Below are positions 53,434 through 62,743 of a stretch of DNA of 64,000 nt, piece after piece (within the stretch, counting starts at the first letter, position 1; every line of letters starts with the position of its first letter). The translations under genes were made by a program, and so were the position numbers. The stretch is taken from the NCBI GenBank assembly GCA_031769625.1, contig JAUIMM010000570.1, forward strand, positions 2,914,001 through 2,978,000, read 5' to 3'. The notes under the pieces are model-generated. The model saw only the letters and a program-made list of their open reading frames with translations, ran no database searches and was not told the origin of the DNA. This DNA is from Taudactylus pleione (Eukaryota > Chordata > Amphibia > Anura > Myobatrachidae).

Positions 53434-54702
53434 CTACTTTCGTTGTTTTGGCTGGCTCGGAGGAAGAGGTAAGCTACGGACAGCCGACTGGCGTGTAACA
53501 CACCGACTGGCCTGGCTAGAGGTAGATGGGATTTCCTCTGGCCTAGGCATAGGGCTCTCCATACTTGCGGGGGTGGCTGTTGGGCTGCCAGAGGTGGTGG
53601 TCCTGGGAGGAAGGGAGTCTCGCTCCATCATGGCAGGTGGGTTTGCCTGCTCCTGGGTATTGGCCAAACGATCTAGGGCAACAGCAATGGTCTCCAGGGC
53701 CACCGCCACCCTCACCAGAGTAGTCCCCATCCTCAGAAGAACACATCTGTTCTCCTGAGTTTGGGAGACCAACCTGGTGAGAAGAGGCACTGCTCGGTCT
53801 GATTGGTTGCCCTGGAGTAGACTCCACATGGTCCCCAGATGGAGTACTTGGATCCTCCCCTGCAAAGTCTCCATCTGTGCTGGACCCAGACCTGACCTCA
53901 GGAGCAGGCACTACCTCCTCTGAGTCTGGAAAAAAAGATAAACAAAACATTAGTATTTTTAATTTAAAAAAAACGCATACACGTTTTAGCTTTATACTTT
54001 TTGGTGTCTTCAAAATATTTACATTCTTGCACATGTGGAGCGTTGAAGTCGGACATGTCAGTGTCCATAGTGGACATGCCGACTATCTCCTCTTCCATCA
54101 CACATCCCTGAGCCAACATCTCCAACCTTGTCAAGGTCAGCTCCTCAGGGATGGGACCACCACCTGTCCCCGCAGCATGGTCCACCCTACTCCGTAGCTT
54201 CCTCTTCAGTCGGTACTTAAAATCAGTCCAGCTGTCAATGTGATTTTGCATTTTTTAAGGGTTAGTATTTTTAAATAAGATCTCACTTTTGACTTCAGTA
54301 CACTCTCAATATCATTTTCTTACCGTTTTTTAATGACTTTCATGGTTCTGTGGGTTGTACCCACAGCATCAACAGCCCTTGATATCTCCTCCCAAATCCT
54401 GTCTTTGGCACCAGCCCCCATATTTCTGGGGGCATGGACAAGTTTCTCCATTGTCATGGTCAACAATGTCTCAAGCTCGATCCATGAAAATGGAGGGTTT
54501 CTTGGCCTTGGCCTGCTTGGGCCCACCTCCTCCTGCTCTAGTGGTGGAATTGGATTCCCAGCACTTACAACATTTTTAAAATTAGATAAACTAAAAAAAG
54601 TATATTTGGGGAAATATGAACTGTTCTTGTGTTTTTAAAAAAATGTGATTCGCACTTACCTGCCTCAGTTGGCCTCTGCTCACCATGCTCCTCGCTTGAC
54701 AT
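53434..54702 (-). pseudogene. Harbinger Myb/SANT-like protein, gene 1
   Basis: This is the accessory DNA-binding protein of PIF/Harbinger elements, thought to help the transposase reach the nucleus and the element ends. Proposed minus-strand exons are: E1 54702-54660 (ATG, MSSEEHGEQRPTEA, then GTAAGT); E2 about 54570-54324 with RNPPFSWIELETLLTMTMEK and IWEEISRAVDAVG, the SANT trihelix-like signature; E3 from 54231 with WTDFKYRLKRKLRSRV; and E4 from 53925 to the stop at 53434. E4 has a Ser/Pro/acidic linker, then a heptad-like LTRLVSQTQENRCVLLRMGT stretch. Intron borders follow GT-AG. A frame change near 53780 inside E4 suggests a lesion or a sequencing error. Confidence 0.75.
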
Positions 54703-54757
54703 TTTTCAAACATGTGAGAGAGCATGAAGAATACTGCTCGTGCAGACTTTTTTATAG

Positions 54758-55045
54758 ATGTGAGCACATCCCTGGATTGGTTACCCGTGCATCTTATTTG
54801 CCTAAATACAATGCACACCTCTCCTGCATTCCGTAATCACTGTGTGTGTTGGGCTAGATGTGAGCGCATCCCTGGATTGGTTACCCATGCATCCTTATTT
54901 GACTAAATACAATGCACACCTTTCCTGCATTCCGTAATCACTGCGTGGGTTGGGCTAGATGTGAGCGCATCCCTGGATTGGTTAACCGTGCATCCTTATT
55001 TGCCTAAATACAATGCACACCTTTCCTGCATGAATCAATATTTTT
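54758..55045. repeat. About 101-bp tandem repeat between the divergent Harbinger genes
   Basis: Nearly three copies of GATGTGAGCGCATCCCTGGA-TTGGTTACCC plus TAAATACAATGCACACC, starting at about 54758, 54857 and 54959. It lies directly upstream of gene 1's ATG (minus strand) and 1.3 kb upstream of the transposase, so it could hold promoter elements. Confidence 0.85.
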
Positions 55046-55144
55046 GTTTTCCTTATTTAAGGCAAAGTCAAATGTTCCCTTACTTGTGGGTTGTAGTTGG
55101 AGTGATTTGTGGTGCAGGAAGGGTTTGCTAGTAGTTACATTGTT

Positions 55145-55440
55145 TGGAGTTGTTTGAGTGGTGCTTGTGTGTGTTGTTTGACTGGTGCTTGTGTGTGTTT
55201 TTGGAGTGGTGCTTGTGTGTGTTGTTTGAGTGGTGCTTGTGTGTGTTGTTTGAGTGGTGCTTGTGTGGTTTTGGAGTGGTGCTTGTGTGTGTTGTTTGAG
55301 TGGTGCTTGTGTGTGTTGTTTGAATGGTGCTTGTGTGTTTTTGGAGTGGTGCTTGTGTGTATTTTTGGAGTGGTGCTTGTGTGTGTTGTTTGAGTGGTGC
55401 TTATGTTTTTTTGGAGTGTTGCTTGTGTGTGTTGTTTTTT
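55145..55440. repeat. About 28-32-bp GTTTGAGTGGTGCTTGTGTG minisatellite
   Basis: About ten copies of TTTGAGTGGTGCTTGTGTGT (variants with TTTTTGGAGTGG). The open frames on both strands are repeat by-products. Confidence 0.92.
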
Positions 55441-55690
55441 TTTTGTTTGTTTTTTTGGTGACATTTTATTTTTTCATTTTTTTTGGGTGGTTGTTTTTTC
55501 TTTATTATTTTTTGGTTGTTTTTTTGTTATTTAGGTTTGGGTGGTGGATTCATTTTTTTTTCTTTTGGTGTGGTTTTTTTGGGGCTTTTTTTTATTTTTG
55601 TTTTTATTTTGGTTGTTGTTTTTTTTTTAGATTTTATTTTGGGTGGTGGTTTTTTTTTTAGGATTGTGGTTTTGGTTTTTTATTTCTAAT
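55441..55690. repeat. Strand-asymmetric T/G-rich tract
   Basis: About 250 bp of almost only T and G on the plus strand (TTTTGGTTGTTTTTTTGTT and similar), with few C or A. It directly continues the minisatellite at 55145-55440. Confidence 0.8.
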
Positions 55691-56199
55691 TTTGTTTGGG
55701 GCATACATTTCCCAAACCCGGTTACTTGGTGTGTTTGGGTGGCCGTGCTTTTGGTGGATCAAAAATCCAACATTATTTAAAGCCTCCAGTAAGTGTGCCA
55801 GCCTAATGCAAGTTATTTTAGATTTTTTGTGTTATCTAAACCAAAAAAAATACATTATTTTCCAAATTTTTTTTTAATTTTTTTTATTTTTTAAGGTGTT
55901 TACCAGTCCATTTTGTACTTGAATCAGGTAAGTGTCTATTTATACAAGCCTAAAAGTTTGGTTAGTTTAATTATGAAGTGTTTTTTGCAGTTTTTTAAAC
56001 ATTTAATAATGCAGTTTTAAAATATTTAGAAAAAACAATAATTTAATTTTTTTTTTTTTAAATTTGCCATTTGAAATGTTAAGGTTTGTTTTAAATATAA
56101 TAGTAGTAATAGTGGATTTTACACAAAATATAATATTATTTTCTTTTTCTTCCACCACAAGAAAAAGCGTACACCAAATACACCTGTAGGGATTCCTGA

Positions 56200-57481
56200 A
56201 GATGGCACTGCCCGACCCTGTAAGAATATGCACCATTATTACCAAGCTAAGTATTTTGTGGAAAATATAAAAAAATCAGTCTGCCAAAAAATTTTGGGTT
56301 TTTTTTAAATTTTACAGAGCGAAGTGTGCCAGCTAATAGTGGCCATGTTGCCCCCCACAAACCTTCCTCAGCCTCCTCCTGGACATAGGCATAGGAGGCG
56401 TGCAAGGGCCAAGATATATAGAACACATGTCACCCTTTTTGGAATGCCTGATGATGTGGTTGTAACCACTTATCGCCTGCCTCCAAATATTATCCTAGAC
56501 ACTCTTTCAATAATAAAGAATGATCTAGAAAGTCAGATTCACATTCCAACAGCAATCTCACCACTCACCACCAGTTGTTGGCGGTGTTACATTTCTGTGC
56601 CTCAGGGTCCTTCCAAACCACTGTGGGGCTGGTGGGTGGACTCTCCCAGCCCTCATTTTCACAGATCCTGAGGCATGTGCTAGATGCATTCTTTAATCAT
56701 ATAGCACATTTTATTAGTATGCCTTTGGATACAGAAGCCCTTGATGTGGTAATGCAGAAGTTTTTTGAGATTGCAGGCTTTCCACATGTCATAGGGGTAG
56801 TGGATGGCACTCACATAGCACTTCAGCCCCCTGCATGCAGGGAACAAATATATAGGAACTGAAAACATTTCCATTCACTCAATGTAATGGTGCTATGTGA
56901 TGCCTCCCTCCAGATCCTCTCCCTGAATGCCAAATTTCTAGGCTGCAGCCATGATGCGTACATGATCCAGCATTCAGGGATTTGGCCAAAATTAAGCACA
57001 CTGCAAGCTGGTGATGCATGGCTTCTTGGTAAGTATAAATCAAGGATGTAGCTATAGTAATAGTGTCAACATGTTTTCATGGTCAATTTATGTATCTTTT
57101 GGTGTTCCATTTCCATTAGGTGACAGTGGATATCCTTGCACGCCCTGGCTGCTGACTCCTTATTTGAATCCCACACCAGGGCCCCAAACTCTATATAATG
57201 CCATGTTTACTGCCACCAGGCAGGTGGTGGAGCGCTGTATCAGCCTTTTAAAGGGCCGGTTCTGGTGTCTCCATGACTCTGATGGTGCCCTCATGTTCTC
57301 GCCGGATATGGTTTCTTGCATTGTGGTCCTGTGTGGGATTTTACACAACATTGCAATAAGGAGTCGAGTACCCATGCAGCCAGAGGATGCCTTGCCCGAG
57401 GATGGCCCCCCAGAGGAAGGTGCTGTGATGCTGTTGGGGAGGGCCAGACGCGAATCTGTTGTTTCTCGATTTTTTAGGTAA
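56200..57481 (+). pseudogene. PIF/Harbinger transposase (HARBI1-like DDE nuclease)
   Basis: This encodes the DDE nuclease that excises and inserts Harbinger elements. Landmarks: an Arg-rich N-terminus (RHRRRARAKIYR) and a helix-turn-helix-like TYRLPPNIILDTLSIIKNDL, then after a +1 frame change near 56570 FCASGSFQTTVGLVGGLSQP. Catalytic Asp 1 is in GVVDGTHIALQPP (56803-56805). Catalytic Asp 2 is in GDSGYPCTPWLLTPYLNP (57122-57124) and Glu in QVVERCISLLKGRF (57230-57232). A GT-AG intron at 57029-57119 separates the exons; an upstream acceptor TTTTACAG near 56319 implies a 5' exon. A premature TGA lies at 56860. The stop at 57481 gives the normal length after CIVVLCGILHNIAI. All three catalytic residues survive, but the TGA and frameshift disable the gene. 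Confidence 0.88.
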
Positions 57482-57489
57482 TATTTTTT

Positions 57490-58165
57490 ACGTTTAGTAT
57501 GTTTTTTACACATCAAGCAAATGTATTTTAAGGTGTACCTAATTTTTGGTTTTCTTTTTCTTCCACCCAAATCCAAACACTTTCCAAAACTGCAAAACTA
57601 ATGGAACCCATTGGCAATACCCTGTACTGTTTTGGGACAACTAACAAATTTGGACCGGATATACCCCAACATGTTTAGTTAATTTGCCTTTTCTTTTATT
57701 ATGTTGTATTTTTCCCTCAAAATTGTCTGTTTATTTTTTACTATTGTTTATGTCTGAGTAAGCCAGATATTTTATTTGGAAAAACCCTGTGGGCATTTTT
57801 TATGTGTGATTCTGTGATTAAATGCTTTTTATGAGTATGTTGGCAACATGTTTGTTAGTTAATAAAATTGTTTCCAAAAAAAACATGTTTGTTGTTATTT
57901 TTTTTAGGAAAGCCCTTTTGAGGTGGATAATGTAGGCCAAACCCAAACAAAACTTTTCAACAACATTATTGCAAATGTTCTTAAGGTTTACCAAAACATT
58001 TTTGAATTTGTTACACTATGGAAAGGCACCCAGCTTTGTTCACAAAGTATTTTAAATGCTGAATTACACCCTTTAATTTGTTAAAAAAAGAGGACAAATG
58101 TTTTTTCAACAAAAACTTTAATGTTAGATAATAATTTTGAAAATCGACAAAGATTAGAAACACAA
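57490..58165. other. Non-coding Harbinger interior
   Basis: A/T-rich sequence between the convergent 3' ends of the transposase (plus) and the second SANT-like gene (minus). AATAAA at about 57860 could serve as the transposase polyadenylation signal. Confidence 0.4.
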
Positions 58166-58169
58166 ACTA

Positions 58170-59790
58170 AAATTGTTCCAAACTCCCCACAATACATTGG
58201 AGGCAGCAGTAGGCCTCCAATAAATGGCCACTTGTTGATCTCAACTCCTCCCTAATTTGCACCAGGATGTGGGTTAGATCTGTGGACAGAAACAATTTTT
58301 TTTAGTTTTTAAACTTATGAAAAATTACCAACATTTGAACATTACACATTAGTCAATGTCCCAAAAAGTGGTTAAACACAATGATGTTAGGGTGTGTTTG
58401 AAAGTTTCATCCACACAACATTATTAATATGTTGATACTTTTATGGTGTAAAAACAATTGGAAACCCTAACTATGTGGCATAAGCCAAAAACCTCTATGA
58501 TGCTGTAAAAAATAATGGGAGGTGTATTCTTAAGTCATGACGGCCATATCCTTAAAACAAAATGCACGTATTCACTTCTAGAATGTTCTTGATAATCCAA
58601 AAATACAATGCGTTTGTTTGCTATGGCAAACATCACTTTTCCTAATGAAGTTACATCTTAGTACATTTTAAACACAGTGTACACAACATTAACAAGGGTA
58701 GTCTGGTTCCTAGCACCTTGCCAAGTTCTGTGACATGTTTGTTTTAAATATAAAATACTTTTCCAAATGCAATCATTTTTTACAACAAAAACAAAAAAAA
58801 TTGGAAAACACAAAAGGCATACATTTTTGGGCTCCCCAAAACAAAAAAAGGCCCAGGCACAAAACATAAGCTCGAAATTTTGAATAACAGCATTACTGCC
58901 CAATGATTTTGACACCCATACTGAAATTAAACGAAAAAAAAACAACGCCCAAAAATGTTTACAAAAAATGGATAACAACAACACCAGAGACAAAAAAAAA
59001 ACATACCATCAGAGTGTTGAAGCAAAACCCCCAATGTCGATGGTGCAGGAGATGTTGATGGAGATGGGGAGCAATTTGGAGTTGGGGGAATGGTGGGAGG
59101 GGAAATGGAATGGCAAAGATCAAAGGGAGGGGATATTTGGGATGTGGACTCGGCCACAGGAGTGGATATTTGGGATGAGTGGGCAGGGGAGGGAGGAATA
59201 CTCGGGGAGGATTGGAAGATGGAGGGAGGGTTACTGGGGGAGTATGGTGGTGGGGAGGGAGGGCTGGGTTGAGCGGATGGAGAAGGTGAGGGTGAGGACT
59301 GCAGGTTGGGCCCTGCATTTCCTCTAATTCTGCGTGCCCTTCTCTGTCTCCACTGTGTTTCTAAAATTTAAAGATATTAAAAAAAAAAAAAGTTTAGTTT
59401 TCTATTTCGGCTACACAATACAAGTACACTTTACACATTCAGGACAATAGGGACAACATACAGGAGGGTTTTTTAACATTAACTAAAAGATTTGGAAAAG
59501 GAACATAAATTTTTAACAGTCTAATAATTATTACATTTATACCAACGCATACTTACGTCTTCATAGTCGCGCCCGCAAATTCCGCAAAAGGACAGGCGAC
59601 CGGCGGTGCAGATCTGACCAGCGCCTCTCTAATTGTGCTATATTGCGCTGTATCCCGCACTTCTTAGGGCTCGCCTCACCTCCGCATAGGCCACCGCTTT
59701 AAGCGGTTGAAAATGGGTGCCTGTCCATGATCTGGACGAGAATCAATAATTCTCTCCTGGTAAAGGCCGCGGCTCTCATGATGGCAATGG
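58170..59790 (-). pseudogene. Harbinger second SANT-like gene, tentative
   Basis: Minus-strand segments read like another SANT/Myb protein. E1 (about 59812-59557) gives MRAAAFTRRELLILVQIMDR and, after an in-frame stop, IQRNIAQLERRWSDLHRRSP, the first and last helices of a SANT domain; it ends near GACGTAAGT. E2 (59358-59006) is flanked by AAATTTTAG and GGTATGTTT and gives a basic RQRRARRIRG then a Pro/Ser-rich linker. E3 (about 58283-58170) after CTGTCCACAG gives THILVQIREELRSTSGHLLE and a stop. This differs from gene 1. A stop before the E1 donor is a lesion or shows that my exon border is wrong. It could instead be a relic of another element nested here. Confidence 0.5.
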
Positions 59791-59814
59791 CCGAATTTTC
59801 AGAAAACATGAAAT

Positions 59815-60471
59815 ATACATGGGCTAAAAAAAGATGATTGGCTAAAATATTTAGTCAGTTTCCAAAAAAAAAAACAATATTGGCCAATCCTTTAATCATG
59901 TGCCCTGAAAAATAAGGTCAGATTTGATTGGCTAAAACACGCAGTGTGCAATTGCAAACATAAGAGTGCAAATGATCCTAACACAAAATGCACATGCATT
60001 TTTAAAGTTAACACAATTAGCAAATGTACATTCACAGATAATAAACCTAACTTTGTTTTTTAAATTGTGTGGAAAAAAAAGAGAACGGAAAAAACACCCA
60101 CGAAATGAACAATAAAGTTTATTGACACATGATAAAAAACTCGTTTTAAACAACAGCAAGTGTTAAACAATTAATTAGATAATTGACAACAAGCTAATAA
60201 CAAGCCGATCGATAGTCCATGTAAACATGACATATGACTATCAAAACAGTACATACGGCCGCAAACATCAGAACATAATTAGCATACAACGACTGACAGC
60301 GCCTGACTACGATTGACTAGTTTGTTCGTTCAGATCAGTCGGTAGCTAGAGGAGGTGCAGTGCTAACGAATGGGCGTCACTTTGTTTACGATCGCCCTGC
60401 CATACGATCGGATTTTGCGGTTGTTGGCCGTACGACCGTGCGGCCGCTACGACCGACTCTCAATGAGGTCC
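59815..60471. other. Right subterminal region of the Harbinger element
   Basis: A/T-rich, then CpG-rich from 60330, with ACGATCGCCCTGCCATACGA and GGCCGTACGACCG words before the terminal repeat. It has no coding capacity. Confidence 0.5.
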
Positions 60472-61195
60472 TTAGTCTCTTCCTCAAAGCCCGATCGTGT
60501 CATACACACAGAGGAATAAGTGCAGGCTTTCCTTAATCTTAAGGATAGTCTAACAAAAGCACCTGCATTGGCAATACCTGATTATGAAAAGCCTTTTGAT
60601 TTGAATTGTACGGAAGCCGATGGTTGTGTTGCAGGTGTCCTCACACAAAAACATGGTGATGCCAGTAGGCCTGTAGCATACTACAATGCCCAATTGGACA
60701 CTGTCGCAAGATCACTCCCAACGTGTTTAAGAAGTGTGGCAGCAACGGCTCTATTGGTGAGTAAAAGTGAGGACGTAGTATTGGGCCATGATATGATTGT
60801 CTATACTCCCCACGCTGTATCTGCTCTGCTGAACTCTGCCAAAACCAGACATGTTTCTTCAGCTAGGTTTACCAAATGGGAACTAGCTCTAATTGCACCT
60901 GCAAACATCACTGTTAAACGATGCAATGTGCTGAATCCAGCAACATATTTACCATATGTACAACATGATGTACAAAGGGTGGAAGGAGACGAGTTGCTGG
61001 CAGGAAGTGAGTTCAGTGGACATAATGATACACATGATTGTGTGGAATATCTGAATAAGACCTATACTGCTAGACCTGACATACGTGACACACCTTTAGA
61101 GAATGTGGATGTGACATTTTACACGGACGGGAGTTGTCATAGACAGACAGACACAGGTGGCAGAGTTGGTAGCACTAAAAAGAGCGTGTGAACTG
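60472..61195 (+). pseudogene. ERV reverse transcriptase end and RNase H, first part
   Basis: Downstream of the Harbinger TTA duplication the pol frame resumes. It shows LKDSLTKAPALAIPDYEKPF and DGCVAGVLTQKHG (reverse transcriptase connection), then KRCNVLNPATYLP and the RNase H start VTFYTDGSCH (YTDGS at 61120-61134, first catalytic Asp). RNase H removes the RNA strand during reverse transcription. Right after the catalytic Asp the sequence jumps almost directly to the AELVAL region (61157), so roughly 30-40 codons that normally lie between are missing. The frame changes there. A short in-frame deletion plus frameshift is the simplest reading. Confidence 0.8.
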
Positions 61196-61540
61196 GCAGC
61201 AGGCAAATCTGCTAACATTTACACGGACTCTAGGTATGCGTTCGGAGTGGTACACGATTTCGGAGCTCTATGGCATCTGAGAAATTTTATGACAGCAGCA
61301 GGCACACCAGTTGCATATTCCAGACATATAAAACAATTACTAAAAGCAATCCAACTGCCCAAAACGGTGGCAGTAATTAAGAGTAAAGCCCATACATGTG
61401 AGGATGATCCGGTGTCACTGGGCAACAACAGAGCAGATGAAGCTGCAAAATGGGCAGCAGGGTTAAAAATTAACATACCGACAGAACAAATTATGTCTTT
61501 TCAAACAATTGATATGCTGAAATTAATTGAGATGCAAAGT
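61157..61540 (+). pseudogene. ERV RNase H, second part
   Basis: A continued frame gives AELVALKRACELAAG (catalytic Glu region), NIYTDSRYAFGVVHDFG (catalytic Asp region at 61226) and NNRADEAAKWAAG, the closing helix with its Asp. This is the class I retroviral pattern. The domain is incomplete because of the deletion at 61140-61157. Confidence 0.82.
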
Positions 61541-62688
61541 TTGTGTTCAATCCAGGAAAAGTCTGGAAGTCCAAGGGATGTGGGCAAGAGTCCTCCAGGC
61601 TCTGGAGGGACGGACAAGGTAAGCCACTAGCCCCCAAGGCATATTACCCCAGCCTGGCTGAGGCAGCACACGGTCTGACTCATCTGGAAAAGCAAGGCAT
61701 GTGCAAATTGGTGAGAGCATACTGGTGTGCACCGGGTTTTTCTTCACAAGCAGAAAAGAGAGCAATGTCATGTCTGACCTGCTTGAGGAAGAACATAGGG
61801 AAAGCGATCCCTACTGAACCATTCCGCCGACTGACGGACCTTTCCAGGCAATACAAATTGATTTCATCCAATTACCACCCTGCAGGAATCTCAAGTATGT
61901 ATTAGTGTGCACTGATGTATTTTCCAATTGGGTTGAGGCCTACCTAGCAGCCACTAATACTGCTGCGTTTACTGCCAAGAAAATTGTAAAGGAGTTTGTA
62001 TGCTGATATGGTATCCCTAAAATTATCGAGAGTGACAGGGGTACTCATTTCACAGGTGATGTTTTTCAAAATATGTGTAAACTGATGGGTATTAATAGTC
62101 GACTTCACACCACTTACCGACCGCAGGCCAGCGCCAAGGTAGATAGGATGAACGGGACATTTAAAAATAAGTTAAGTAAAATCATGGCAGAGACGGGACT
62201 TGGATGGCCAGAAACATTACCGTTGGTCCTACATAGTATAAGGACCACTCCTGGACCCCCTCTAAATCTGTCCCCCATTGAAACACTTTGGTAGACAACC
62301 TCATTTGATTATAAGTCCACAGGAAGACTTGAAGGGTAACAACGAGGTAACTGTAAGGTATCTTATATCAATGAGTAAACAGTTAAAACAGCAACAACAG
62401 AAACCCAAATTATTGTCCCATGATATGCCTGAAACTAACTGTCATGATATTGAACCTGGAGAATATGTTATGATCAGAAATTTCTTTCGTTCAGGTTGTT
62501 TGATTGACCGGTGGGAAGGCCCATACCAGGTGTTGCTGACAAGTACCACATCCTTGAAGGTGGCTGAGAGAGATACCTGGGTCCATTCCACTCACTGCAA
62601 AAAGGTCAACCAACCAGTGGAGAAACAAGGCGGAGACAAGGCTGATAACGTGGACCTGTCGATCACGAGCTTGTTCCGGGAGGATTAA
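61541..62688 (+). pseudogene. ERV integrase
   Basis: Integrase joins viral DNA to the genome. The zinc-binding His pair (HGLTH, 61669 and 61681) and Cys pair (CLTC, 61771 and 61780) are present. The core has a first Asp in IDFIQLP (61860), reached after a frame change near 61850, and a second Asp in IIESDRGTHFTG (62034). The position of the catalytic Glu reads Asp (GAT at 62142, in KVDRMN). An in-frame TGA lies at 62003 and a TAG at 62292. The C-terminal domain (62278-62688) has [11 protein letters not shown] and [17 protein letters not shown], an SH3-like, class I pattern. Not functional. Confidence 0.85.
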
Positions 62689-62743
62689 AAGGTTGTAGTG
62701 AGATACTTGAACTAAAAGAAATTTGCAGGTCTTTGCTGTGGCA

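Larger units (their letters stand above)
53144..60471 (+). mobile_element. 7.3-kb PIF/Harbinger element inserted in the ERV pol gene
   Basis: The ends GGACCTCATTCAGAGTCGG and its inverted partner (CCGACTCTCAATGAGGTCC) are flanked by TTA on both sides (53141-53143 and 60472-60474), the typical 3-bp Harbinger target duplication. It carries a HARBI1-type DDE transposase (plus strand) and two groups of minus-strand exons that look like Myb/SANT-like DNA-binding proteins. PIF/Harbinger elements are known to need both a transposase and a Myb-like partner. The left 250 bp is collinear with the 599-bp MITEs. Point lesions suggest this copy is no longer autonomous. Confidence 0.9.

Noticed and set aside
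53270..53758. 162-codon plus-strand Gly-rich frame at the left end of the Harbinger element
   Set aside because: It is the opposite strand of the last exon of the Myb/SANT-like gene 1 and lacks any motif.
58927..59318. Pro/Ser-rich frames in two phases as a mucin-like gene
   Set aside because: They lie between plausible splice sites in the Harbinger interior and read best as the low-complexity linker exon of the second SANT-like gene.
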